Made by a program: the position numbers and the translations under genes. Below are positions 1-6,527 of a stretch of DNA of 20,475 nucleotides, piece by piece (within the stretch, counting starts at the first letter, position 1; every line of letters begins with the position of its first letter). The stretch is from assembly GCA_039800165.1 (NCBI GenBank), contig JBDLRH010000158.1, positions 1-20,475 on the forward strand. Direction: 5' to 3'. The stretch comes from JBDLRH01 sp039800165. GTDB taxonomy: Bacteria; Pseudomonadota; Gammaproteobacteria; Burkholderiales; Burkholderiaceae_C. The notes beneath the pieces were generated by a model. That model was not told the origin of the DNA. It ran no database searches and saw only the letters and a list, made by a program, of their open reading frames with translations.

Positions 1-402
1 GCCATCGCGAAACACCACGGTGTTGACCGCGCCCATGGCACGCGCCTCGTCCGACAGCTCATCGAGCAGCGGGATCACCGCCTGCTTGCACGGGTAGGTG
101 ATGTTCAGGCCGGCAAAGCCCATGACGCGCGCCGCCTCGATCAGGCCCGGCAGCGCCTGCACGGTGCGGCCCGTCACATCCAGATCGATCAGCTGGTAGT
201 GCAGCTTCAGGCCGTGGTGGCGCGCCTCTTCCTCATGCATTGCCGGCGTGAGCGAGCGCTGGATGCCCGAGCCGATCAGCCCGACGAGCAGCTTGCGCGG
301 CACTGTCCCCGCCCCTGCCATGGCCCCGGTGCCGGGCAAGGCAGAGGGGGTTGGCACAGCAGGCGCAACAGGCAGAACGGGCAGGCGCTCGGGGGCGTTC
401 AT
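1..402 (-). CDS. aroE: Quinate/shikimate dehydrogenase, N-terminal part (cut by window edge)
   Basis: The first 134 codons of a shikimate dehydrogenase family enzyme run off the left edge. The family interconverts shikimate (or quinate) and the 3-dehydro acid with NAD(P). The substrate-binding N-terminal domain is visible: GLIGSGIQRSLTPAMHE at about residues 41-57, and NITYPCKQ at 100-107, where Lys106 is the expected catalytic lysine. The S-L-T-P-A-M-H-E form resembles NAD-dependent catabolic quinate/shikimate dehydrogenases such as Corynebacterium QsuD more than biosynthetic AroE, which usually has S-L-S-P-x-x-H-N. About 35 Pro/Ala-rich residues precede the domain. The ATG at 402 is the first good start, but the ATG 27 codons further in (Met28) would also leave the domain intact. 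The gene lies 64 bases after the TRAP binding-protein gene on the same strand, which supports a catabolic role. The nucleotide-binding domain is outside the window, so cofactor choice cannot be judged. Confidence 0.88.
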   Translation of the reverse strand, partial: MNAPERLPVLPVAPAVPTPSALPGTGAMAGAGTVPRKLLVGLIGSGIQRSLTPAMHEEEARHHGLKLHYQLIDLDVTGRTVQALPGLIEAARVMGFAGLNITYPCKQAVIPLLDELSDEARAMGAVNTVVFRDG

Positions 403-466
403 GGTCGGCGAGTCAGCAGCAGATGCGATGCACGGAGGAAGCGCGTCGCAGTGGCCAGGCGGTCGG

Positions 467-1465
467 TCAGCGACGCACGCGGGCCAGCTCGGCCAGCAGC
501 TCGTTCACCGTGGCCTCACCCACCGTGGCGGCGTGCTTGCTGATGACCGGCTGCATCTTCTGTGCGAACTTGATCACCTCGGCCGCCGGGAACTCGGTGA
601 CCTGCATGCCGTTCTTCTTCATGTTGTCCAGGGCAGCGGCGACCTGGCCGCGCGCCTGCTCGCGCTGGTACTTGCCGGCCTCAACCGCGGCGTCCTGCAC
701 GATCACCTTTTCGGCAGCCGACAGCGTGTCCCAGAACTTCTTGCTGATCATCACCGACTGCGGGTTGTACTGGTGGTTGGTGATGGCCGCGAACTTCTGA
801 ACTTCGAAGAACTTGTTGGCGTTGATCACGGTGACCGGGTTCTCCTGGCCGTCAATCGCCTTTTGTTCCAGCGCGGCGTACACCTCGGGGAACGGCAGCG
901 GCGTCGGGTTGGCGTCCAGCGCCTTGACCCAGTCCACGTTGATCGGGTTGGGGATCACGCGCAGCTTCAGGCCAGCGATGTCTTCCACCTTGTTCAGGGG
1001 ACGCTTGCTGTTGGTGATGTTGCGAAAGCCGAGCTCCCAGTAGGTCAGGCCGACCAGGCCCTTCTCGTCGAGCTTGGCGTGCATCTTCTTGCCGAAGGCG
1101 CCGTCGAGGATGGCGTCCGCCTCGCGGGTGTTGGCGAACATGAACGGGAAGTCGAACACCGCAAAGTCCTTGACCTGGCTGGCCAGGATGCCCGAGTTCA
1201 TCGTGACCATCTCGAGCGTGCCGCCCTGCAGCGCGGAGATGTTGGCCTGGTCGCTGCCCAGCGTGCCGCCGGGGAACAGGTTGACCTTGAGCTTGCCGCC
1301 CGACTTGGCCTCGACGATGTCCTTGAACTTCTCCATGCCCATCACCAGCGGATGGCCCTTGGGGTTCTGGGTCGCGAACTTGATCGTCTTGTCCTGCGCC
1401 TGGGCAGCACCGAAGGCAGCCAGCGCCATCGCGGCGACGAGGGTCTTGAGCATCACACGTTTCAT
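467..1465 (-). CDS. TRAP transporter substrate-binding protein, DctP family
   Basis: This is the periplasmic solute receptor of a tripartite ATP-independent periplasmic (TRAP) transporter, 332 residues, normal for DctP. A signal peptide is clear: basic MKRVMLK, a hydrophobic stretch to about residue 20, and a probable cleavage site AQA/QD after residue 23. The mature part begins IKFATQNPKGHPLVMGMEKF and carries the family core GLKLRVIPNP, where Arg169 is the likely carboxylate-binding arginine, followed by PLPFPEVYAALEQKAIDGQENP. An AAGGAG Shine-Dalgarno sits six bases upstream of the ATG. It follows the two permease genes after a 92-base gap containing a hairpin. Neighbouring dehydroquinase and dehydratase genes suggest a quinate, shikimate or dehydroshikimate ligand. 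That ligand is inferred from context only, because DctP sequence does not fix specificity. Confidence 0.95.
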   Translation of the reverse strand: MKRVMLKTLVAAMALAAFGAAQAQDKTIKFATQNPKGHPLVMGMEKFKDIVEAKSGGKLKVNLFPGGTLGSDQANISALQGGTLEMVTMNSGILASQVKDFAVFDFPFMFANTREADAILDGAFGKKMHAKLDEKGLVGLTYWELGFRNITNSKRPLNKVEDIAGLKLRVIPNPINVDWVKALDANPTPLPFPEVYAALEQKAIDGQENPVTVINANKFFEVQKFAAITNHQYNPQSVMISKKFWDTLSAAEKVIVQDAAVEAGKYQREQARGQVAAALDNMKKNGMQVTEFPAAEVIKFAQKMQPVISKHAATVGEATVNELLAELARVRR

Positions 1466-1504
1466 CGAAGTCTCCTTGGGGTCTACGGGTACTTGTCAGG
1501 GGGC

Positions 1505-1528
1505 AGCGCCGTCGTACCCATCGGCGCT
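1505..1528 (-). other. Hairpin between TRAP large permease and binding-protein genes
   Basis: A perfect 7-base inverted repeat, AGCGCCG/CGGCGCT, encloses a 10-base loop in the 92-base gap between the large permease stop and the binding-protein start. No T-run follows on the minus strand, so it does not look like a simple intrinsic terminator. In the RNA it could act as an mRNA-stabilising or processing hairpin, giving more binding protein than permease. The inverted repeat is seen directly; the role is inference. Confidence 0.4.
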
Positions 1529-1557
1529 ACCGGAAAAACATCGTCCGCCAGCGCGAC

Positions 1558-2838
1558 TCAGCCTGCCAGCCAGCGCGCCGGCCAGATCACGATCTGCGGG
1601 AACGCCACCATCAGGAACATCAGGGCGAACTGCGCGATCATGAATGGCCACACGCCACGCGTGACCTGGTCCATGCTGACCTTGCCGACGCCGGCCACGG
1701 TGTTGAGCACGGTGCCCACCGGGGGCGTGATCAGGCCGATCGCGTTGTTCATGATGAACAGCACGCCGAAGTACACCGGGTCGATGCCTGCAGCCTTGAC
1801 GATGGGCATGAGCACCGGGGTGAGGATCAGGATGGTGGGCGTCATGTCCATGGCGGTGCCCACCAGGATCACCAGCACCATGATGGCGAGCATCAGCAGC
1901 CGCGGGCTGTCCAGCAGCGGCTGCAGCAGGCTGACGATCTGGTCGGGCAGCTGCGCCACGGTGATCAGCCAGGCCGACACCATGGCCGCTGCCACCAGGA
2001 ACATGATCACGGCGGTGGTCTTGGCCGCCGACAGGAACACGCCGTACAGCTGAGACAGCTTGAGCTCGCGATACACAAACACGGAGATCAGCAGCGCGTA
2101 GACGGCAGCCACCACAGCGGCCTCCGTGGGCGTGAACACGCCGAACTTCAGGCCGGCGATCACGATGACCGGCAGGCCCAGCGCAAAGGTGGCGTCTTTC
2201 AGTGCGGCCAGCACTTCGGCCGCGCTCTTGCGCGGCGGTGTGGCGACCTGCTCCTTGCGCACCAGCCACCACCAGGTGACCCACAGCGCCACGCCCAGCA
2301 GCACGCCAGGCACGATGCCGGCCAGGAACAGCTTGGAAATCGACACGTTGGCCGCCACGCCGAAGATCACGAAGCCGATGCTCGGCGGGATGACCGGTGC
2401 GATGATGCTGGCCGCCGACAGCAAACCTGCGGAGCGGGCCTTGTCGTGGCCGGCTGCCACCATCATGGGCAGCAGCAGCGCCGACAGCGCAGCCGCGTCG
2501 GCCACCGCCGAACCCGACAGCGCAGCCATCATCACCGCGGCGACGATGGCCACATAGCCCAGGCCGCCGCGCACATGGCCGACGAGCGCCATCGCGAAGT
2601 TGACGATGCGACGCGACAGGCCGCCGACATTCATGACCTCGCCGGCCAGCATGAAGAACGGCACGGCCAGCAACGGGAAGCTGTTGGCCCCCTCGATCAC
2701 GTTTTGCGCCAGGATCTGCGCATCGAACATGTTGAGGTGCCACATCAGCGCCACGCCGCACGCCAGCAGCGAGAACGCGATGGGCACGCCCAGCGCCATG
2801 GCGCCCAGCAGCGATCCGAGGAAGACGAGGATGGTCAT
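1558..2838 (-). CDS. TRAP transporter large permease, DctM family
   Basis: This is the large integral membrane subunit of the TRAP transporter, which carries the ion-coupled solute path. The 426-residue length and roughly a dozen hydrophobic segments fit DctM. The start MTILVFLGSLLGAMALGVPI is typical, and family stretches include SFPLLAVPFFMLAGEVMNVGGLSRRIVNFA, split by me as SFPLLAVPFFMLAGEVM then NVGGLSRRIV, and later PPSIGFVIFG and ITPPVGTVLN. The open frame continues upstream, but that part overlaps the small permease in another frame and has no membrane character. The ATG at 2838, 20 bases after the small permease stop, is therefore preferred. It works with the small permease and the binding protein encoded next to it. 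Confidence 0.95.
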   Translation of the reverse strand: MTILVFLGSLLGAMALGVPIAFSLLACGVALMWHLNMFDAQILAQNVIEGANSFPLLAVPFFMLAGEVMNVGGLSRRIVNFAMALVGHVRGGLGYVAIVAAVMMAALSGSAVADAAALSALLLPMMVAAGHDKARSAGLLSAASIIAPVIPPSIGFVIFGVAANVSISKLFLAGIVPGVLLGVALWVTWWWLVRKEQVATPPRKSAAEVLAALKDATFALGLPVIVIAGLKFGVFTPTEAAVVAAVYALLISVFVYRELKLSQLYGVFLSAAKTTAVIMFLVAAAMVSAWLITVAQLPDQIVSLLQPLLDSPRLLMLAIMVLVILVGTAMDMTPTILILTPVLMPIVKAAGIDPVYFGVLFIMNNAIGLITPPVGTVLNTVAGVGKVSMDQVTRGVWPFMIAQFALMFLMVAFPQIVIWPARWLAG

Positions 2839-2858
2839 GGCGGCAGCGGCGTCGCGCC

Positions 2859-3383
2859 TCAGTGCGGTTGCTCTTCCGACTCGCGGACGCCCACCAGCTC
2901 GGACTCGTCGAGCTGGCCGCTGACCAGGCGCCACAGGTTGTGCAGCAGCAGCAACACCCCCGAGACGGCGAACACCACGCCGCTGGCGTACAGCCACGCC
3001 ACCGGCACCTCCATCACCGCGCTGGTGGAGCCGGCGTTGATGACCGCCTGTACCCACGCGCCGCGCAGCAGCAGCACGCACATCGCCAGCATCACCAGGT
3101 GCGCCACCACCAGGCACACCTTCTTGCCCGCAGGCGACAGCCGCCCCACCAGGAAGTCGGTACCCAGGTGGCCGCGTTCGCGCAGCGCAATGATGGCGCC
3201 CATGAAGGTCATCCAGACGAACAGCCAGCGGGCAAGTTCTTCGGAAACCGTCAGCCCCGAGTTGAAGCCGTAGCGCATGACCACGTTGCCGAACACCAGC
3301 ACCACCATCAGCGCCAGGCAGGCCACCATGGCCGCGCCCAGCAGGCGGCAGTACTGGTCCATCAGGCGATCGATCCGTTTCAT
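2859..3383 (-). CDS. TRAP transporter small permease, DctQ family
   Basis: This is the small membrane subunit of the TRAP transporter, 174 residues with four predicted membrane helices at about 14-36, 47-66, 85-107 and 126-146. The family signature is present as VFGNVVMRYGFNSGL, then EELARWLFVWMTFMGA and RERGHLGTDFLVGRLSP. The ATG at 3383 (MKRIDRLMDQY) is chosen over an in-frame TTG three codons upstream because it gives the usual short basic N-terminus. The start lies just after a good sigma70-like promoter, so if that promoter is used the leader would be only a few bases. It is the first gene of the TRAP set and sits 82 bases after the TetR gene. Confidence 0.93.
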   Translation of the reverse strand: MKRIDRLMDQYCRLLGAAMVACLALMVVLVFGNVVMRYGFNSGLTVSEELARWLFVWMTFMGAIIALRERGHLGTDFLVGRLSPAGKKVCLVVAHLVMLAMCVLLLRGAWVQAVINAGSTSAVMEVPVAWLYASGVVFAVSGVLLLLHNLWRLVSGQLDESELVGVRESEEQPH

Positions 3384-3392
3384 GACGCCCAA

Positions 3393-3421
3393 ATTATGTA
3401 CGAACTAGTTAGTTTTTACAA
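3393..3421 (-). promoter_or_regulatory. Promoter of the TRAP genes with an operator palindrome in its spacer
   Basis: On the minus strand, TTGTAA (3421-3416) and CATAAT (3398-3393) are separated by exactly 17 bases. The spacer contains a 14-base palindrome centred on AACTAGTT (3400-3413, one mismatched pair). A repressor there would block RNA polymerase directly. The predicted transcription start is only about three bases from the ATG, so the mRNA may be nearly leaderless. The AT-rich composition stands out from the surrounding GC-rich DNA. Box matches are seen; use as a promoter and operator is inferred. Confidence 0.6.
3394..3419 (+). promoter_or_regulatory. 26-base regulator box, copy 1 (TRAP promoter)
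   Basis: This segment reads TTATGTAC-N5-AGT-N3-TTT-N-TAC on the plus strand. A segment in the promoter of the HPPD-like gene (6416-6441, minus strand) reads the same pattern, with 17 of 26 positions identical by hand alignment. The shared box in the two promoter regions of one locus that also encodes a TetR regulator makes it a likely operator for that protein. Confidence 0.5.
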
Positions 3422-3465
3422 ACTCGGGAAAACCCGCATAAGTCAAGACAAAGGCCACCATCTGG

Positions 3466-4104
3466 TTACTTGCGCACGAAGCGCAGCACCATCTCGACGA
3501 TGCTTTCGCGCCGCGCCGCCACTGCAGCCGGGGCGTCGAGGTCGCGCTTGAAGATCAGCGCAAAGGTGTGGCGGTTGGCCACGTTGAAGACCGACAGCGC
3601 GCTGATGGACATGTGCAGGTCCACCGGGTCGATGCCCTTGCGGAACACGCCCTCCTTCACCCCGCGCTCGTAGATCTCCTTGACCGCCGTGATCGCCGGT
3701 ATGTTGAGCTCCTGGATGGTGCGGCTGCCCTCCAGAAAGACGCCGCGGTGGATGTTCTCGGTCATCACCAGGCGGATGAAGTCCGGGTTGGCGCGCTGGT
3801 AGTCCACGGTGAAGGCCACCAGCGTGCGCAGCGCCGCCTCGGGCGCCAGGTCCTGCAGGTGCAGGTCGGACTCGATGCTGCGGATGCGGCGGTAGGCTTC
3901 TTCGAGCACCGCCACATACAGCTGCTCCTTGCTGCCGAAGTAGTAATAGATCATGCGCTTGCTGGTGCGCATGGCTGCGGCGATGTCGTCGATGCGGGCG
4001 CCGGCCAGGCCCTTCTCGGCGAACTCGCGCGTGGCGACTTCGATGATGTCGGCGCGGGTGCGCTCGGGGTCGTTGGTACGCGCGCTCGCGCGCCGGCCGG
4101 CCAC
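3466..4104 (-). CDS. TetR/AcrR family transcriptional regulator
   Basis: This is a 212-residue TetR-type regulator. The N-terminal DNA-binding domain is canonical: RTRADIIEVATREFAEKGLA at about 16-35, then the helix-turn-helix DDIAAAMRTSKRMIYYYFGS at about 39-58. The rest is an all-helical ligand-binding and dimerisation domain. A GTG start at 4104 is chosen. It lies 8 bases after the aroQ stop, and the longer open frame upstream overlaps aroQ. The gene sits between the dehydratase/dehydroquinase genes and the TRAP genes. The matching boxes in both promoter regions make it the probable local repressor, released by a pathway intermediate. The inducer cannot be read from sequence. Confidence 0.9.
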   Translation of the reverse strand: MAGRRASARTNDPERTRADIIEVATREFAEKGLAGARIDDIAAAMRTSKRMIYYYFGSKEQLYVAVLEEAYRRIRSIESDLHLQDLAPEAALRTLVAFTVDYQRANPDFIRLVMTENIHRGVFLEGSRTIQELNIPAITAVKEIYERGVKEGVFRKGIDPVDLHMSISALSVFNVANRHTFALIFKRDLDAPAAVAARRESIVEMVLRFVRK

Positions 4105-4112
4105 GATGCGCC

Positions 4113-4556
4113 TCAGGCCTGCGCCAGGCCGGCAATCGCCAGCGCGTAGCCCTGCACCCCAAAGCCGCACATCACCGCCTTGCAGGCCGGCGACAGGTAG
4201 CTGTGGTGGCGGAAGGCCTCGCGCGCATGCACATTGCTGATGTGCAGCTCGATGCAGGTGATGCCGGTGCCCTTGATCGCGTCGTGCAGCGCGACGCTGG
4301 TGTGGGTGTAGGCGCCCGCGTTGAGCACCACGCCCGCCAGCTGCCCGGCGGCATGCAGGCGCCCGGCTTCGTGGATCCAGTCCACCAGCTGGCCCTCGTG
4401 GTTGCTCTGGCGGCAATCGGCCTTGAAGCCGTGCGCGGCGCAGGCCTTGGCGCACAGCGCCTCCACATCGGCCAGCGTGGCGCTGCCGTAGATGGCCGGC
4501 TCGCGCGTGCCCAGCAGGTTGAGGTTGGGTCCGTTGAGGATGAGTGCGGTCTTCAT
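4113..4556 (-). CDS. aroQ: Type II 3-dehydroquinate dehydratase
   Basis: This enzyme converts 3-dehydroquinate to 3-dehydroshikimate and belongs to the cytoplasmic, dodecameric type II family. The 147-residue length is typical. All signature parts are present: NGPNLNLLGTREP with catalytic Arg18, Tyr23 of the flexible lid, SNHEGQLVDWIHEA, the substrate loop NAGAYTHTSVAL (79-90), and ELHISNVHAREAFR (103-116) with His105 as the expected catalytic base partner. The ATG at 4556 starts the conserved MKTALILNGPN; longer upstream reading has no family match. It begins 8 bases after the stop of the dehydratase gene. Position in this locus suggests a catabolic copy (QuiB role). Whether a second dehydroquinase serves aromatic biosynthesis elsewhere is not visible here. 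Confidence 0.96.
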   Translation of the reverse strand: MKTALILNGPNLNLLGTREPAIYGSATLADVEALCAKACAAHGFKADCRQSNHEGQLVDWIHEAGRLHAAGQLAGVVLNAGAYTHTSVALHDAIKGTGITCIELHISNVHAREAFRHHSYLSPACKAVMCGFGVQGYALAIAGLAQA

Positions 4557-4564
4557 GGGCTGGA

Positions 4565-5452
4565 TTATCGGTGGGCGCTGCGCAGCTTCATCTCGCCGGG
4601 CAGCGGCACCGAGCGGCGCAGCACGCCCTCGGCCAGCCACACGGCGCTGCGGCGTGCGCGCTCGCACACCACCGGCAGCGGCAGGTTCAGGTAGTCGTCG
4701 TTGAACACTTCAAAGCTGTAGTCACCTGCGTAGCCCAGCCGGTCGAGCCGCAGCACCAGCTGCGCGATCTCCTCGCTGTGCACGCCCTCGCCCGGGAACA
4801 CGCGGAAGGTGCGCGCGGTGGCCATGCGCTCCTCAAAGCTGCGCGTCTCCTGCCACATGAAGTCCGACAGCTGCACCAGAAAGATCTTCCCGGGGTCGAT
4901 GTCCTCAAGCGCATCCAGTGGCGTCTTGGCCGCGAGGATGTGGTACGAGTCGATGCCGATGCCCAGGTTCGGGCAGTCGGCCTGGCTCACCGCGTCCCAG
5001 GCGGTGGTGAACTCGTTGATGGTGCGGCCCCACGACAGGCCCTCGTACGCGATGCGGATGCCCAGCGGCAGCGCCAGCATCGCCAGCTTGCGCAGGTCGC
5101 GCGCGATCGCATCCCGCTCCTGCGAGGCATGCGCCGAGGTCGACGAGCAGGCCAGCAGCACCTTGCAGCCCAGCGCCTGGCACATCTGCAGCATCGCCTT
5201 GGCGATGTCGACCTTGTAGTCGTGCAGGTGCCCCGACAGGCCTTCGAAGTCGCGCAGCACCTGAAAGCCGGTGCCGCGCAGGCCGCTGCCGCGCACCGCC
5301 TGCACCGCGGCGTCCAGCCCGCCGGGGTGGCCCACCAGGTCGTTGGCCTTGAGCATCACCTGCGAAAAGCCGGCCTGCCGCATCGCCGAAAGCTTGGCCT
5401 CCAGCGGCCCGGCCAGGGTGATGGTGTCCATGCCGAAGTTCGCGATGTTCAT
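4565..5452 (-). CDS. quiC1: Sugar phosphate isomerase-like TIM barrel, probable 3-dehydroshikimate dehydratase
   Basis: This is a 295-residue xylose-isomerase-type TIM barrel. By context and resemblance to the N-terminal module of Pseudomonas QuiC1 and to AsbF, it would dehydrate 3-dehydroshikimate to protocatechuate. The divalent metal site expected for these enzymes is visible: Glu137 in AYEGLSWG, Asp168 and His171 in GIDSYH, Gln194 in VQLSDF, and Glu248 in SFEVFND. The start MNIANFGMDTITLAGPLEAK is family-like. The ATG overlaps the stop of the upstream HPPD-like gene by four bases (ATGA), so the two are probably translationally coupled. In Pseudomonas the corresponding modules are one fused polypeptide. 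An alternative is another hydroxypyruvate- or inosose-type isomerase, but the aroQ and dehydrogenase neighbours favour the dehydratase. Confidence 0.83.
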   Translation of the reverse strand: MNIANFGMDTITLAGPLEAKLSAMRQAGFSQVMLKANDLVGHPGGLDAAVQAVRGSGLRGTGFQVLRDFEGLSGHLHDYKVDIAKAMLQMCQALGCKVLLACSSTSAHASQERDAIARDLRKLAMLALPLGIRIAYEGLSWGRTINEFTTAWDAVSQADCPNLGIGIDSYHILAAKTPLDALEDIDPGKIFLVQLSDFMWQETRSFEERMATARTFRVFPGEGVHSEEIAQLVLRLDRLGYAGDYSFEVFNDDYLNLPLPVVCERARRSAVWLAEGVLRRSVPLPGEMKLRSAHR

Positions 5453-6366
5453 GGCCGCCCCGCGCTGTGCACCAGCTCGAACATCACCGAGCCCAGGTAG
5501 GTGCGGGTGATCGCGCCACGCGACTCGGTGTGCGCCTGCGGCGTCTCGACGAACTCCATGCCCAGGCGGCGCAGCGCCTGCACCGCCAGCGCCACGTCGG
5601 GCACACCCAGGCCGATGCGCTGCAGCCGCTCGTCGGTGTCCAGCACATCCGGGTCGGGCTCCACCAGCTGCAGCATGAAGCCGTTGCCGGCCTCCAGCGC
5701 CGGTGCGCGCATCAGGTGCCCCTTGGGCATGATGCCGAAGCGCTGCTCGTCAGGGATCAGCGCCAGGCCAAACAGCTCGCGATAGAACTCGATCCAGTCG
5801 GCGCTGCGGCCCGGGCCGATGTACTGCACGATGCCAAAGAAGTGCAGGCCGGCGACCGCCGGCGGATGCGGGTCGACCGACGGAATGGGCACGAAGTCCA
5901 CGTCGTAGATCGAGAACTCCTTGTAGCGGTCCACGAAGTAGATGCGGCTTGAACCCGGGCCGTGGATCGCGGGGATGTTGAGCTCCATCACCTCGGCATG
6001 GGCGGGCACCTCCCACGCGCCGCGCTCGCGCACCAGCGCAAAGGCGGCGCGCGCATCGCGCACGCGCAGCGCAATCGCCGACAACACCGGTGCCTGCTCG
6101 CCATGCAGCGCGCCGGGCAGGTCGGCCGGATGGGCATTGACCACCACGTTGAGTGCACCCTGCCGGTACAGCGTGACCTCGCGCGAGCGGTGGCGCGCCA
6201 CCGGCCGAAAGCCCATCGATTCGAGCACCTGGCCCAGCGCCTGCGGCCGTGGCGTGGCGTATTCGACGAACTCCACGCCGTCGAGGCCGATCGGGTTGGC
6301 GTCGCCCGCGTACGACGCCTGCATCGGTTCGCGGCCGGTGCCGCCTTGCATCAGCAAATCGCTCAT
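5449..6366 (-). CDS. HPPD-like (VOC fold) protein, stand-alone homologue of the QuiC1 C-terminal module
   Basis: This 305-residue protein has two VOC modules arranged as in 4-hydroxyphenylpyruvate dioxygenase (HPPD). The N-terminal module begins LDGVEFVEYATPRPQALGQV. The C-terminal module begins GLHFFGIVQYIG and continues ADWIEFYRELFG. In HPPD the iron is held by two His and one Glu. Here the first His (His175) and the Glu (Glu297 in VMFELVH) are present. The usual QHV/QHI motif reads QRI, with Arg250 in the second His position. Normal HPPD dioxygenase activity is therefore doubtful, although another role or another metal site is possible. The gene leads the locus, 4 bases overlapping the TIM-barrel dehydratase. 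It is often likely to be annotated as HPPD, but context argues against tyrosine catabolism. Confidence 0.8.
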   Translation of the reverse strand: MSDLLMQGGTGREPMQASYAGDANPIGLDGVEFVEYATPRPQALGQVLESMGFRPVARHRSREVTLYRQGALNVVVNAHPADLPGALHGEQAPVLSAIALRVRDARAAFALVRERGAWEVPAHAEVMELNIPAIHGPGSSRIYFVDRYKEFSIYDVDFVPIPSVDPHPPAVAGLHFFGIVQYIGPGRSADWIEFYRELFGLALIPDEQRFGIMPKGHLMRAPALEAGNGFMLQLVEPDPDVLDTDERLQRIGLGVPDVALAVQALRRLGMEFVETPQAHTESRGAITRTYLGSVMFELVHSAGRP

Positions 6367-6414
6367 GGTCTGTTCAGTTCATTTGACATACAAGCAGGAA
6401 CGGGGCGAAAGATA

Positions 6415-6420
6415 GTATAA
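6415..6420 (-). promoter_or_regulatory. Minus-10 element of the quinate/shikimate catabolic operon
   Basis: TATACT on the minus strand (one mismatch to TATAAT) would place a transcript start near 6408, giving a leader of about 40 bases before the ATG at 6366. No convincing minus-35 box is seen at 16-18 bases; CCTTAT and CTTATG are the poor candidates, so an activator or a weak promoter is possible. The element abuts an 18-base palindrome. Confidence 0.45.
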
Positions 6421-6441
6421 ATGTACTGAAAAGTACATAAG
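6416..6441 (-). promoter_or_regulatory. 26-base regulator box, copy 2, with embedded perfect palindrome
   Basis: The plus strand holds ATGTACT-gaaa-AGTACAT at 6422-6439, a perfect 7-base inverted repeat with a 4-base centre. On the minus strand the wider segment matches the TTATGTAC-N5-AGT-N3-TTT-N-TAC box found in the TRAP promoter. It covers the space just upstream of and into the minus-10 element, where a bound TetR dimer would repress. The palindrome is directly visible; the partner protein is inferred. Confidence 0.55.
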
Positions 6442-6490
6442 GGCCGGCCCGAATCGGCGGCCGTCGATGCACCCGGAAGGGGCGATGGCG

Positions 6491-6518
6491 TTACACATCG
6501 GACACAACCGGTCACAAT
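6491..6518 (+). promoter_or_regulatory. Possible promoter of the EamA transporter gene
   Basis: TTACAC (6491-6496) and CACAAT (6513-6518) are 16 bases apart, with four of six matches each to the sigma70 consensus. The predicted start is about three bases from the ATG at 6528, and no Shine-Dalgarno is visible, so a nearly leaderless transcript is possible. The boxes are weak. Confidence 0.3.
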
Positions 6519-6527
6519 AGCGGGCGC

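Noticed and set aside
248..2053. A 601-codon open frame on the plus strand across the TRAP genes
   Set aside because: It is antisense to the well-supported binding protein and large permease, has no recognisable domain, and long antisense frames are expected at this GC content.
3425..3436. CGGG-AAAA-CCCG hairpin after the tetR stop
   Set aside because: The stem is only four bases and no T-run follows on the minus strand, so a terminator call is not supported.
3418..3446. Alternative promoter for the TRAP genes using TTGACT at 3446-3441
   Set aside because: No acceptable minus-10 lies at 16-18 bases; the TTGTAA/CATAAT pair is better.
5449..6366. Annotation as a tyrosine-catabolic 4-hydroxyphenylpyruvate dioxygenase
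   Set aside because: The gene context is hydroaromatic acid breakdown, no homogentisate genes are nearby, and one expected metal-ligand His is Arg.
6384..6422. TTGACA (6384-6389) with TATAAA (6417-6422) as a plus-strand promoter for the EamA gene
   Set aside because: The spacer is 27 bases, far from the 16-18 needed.
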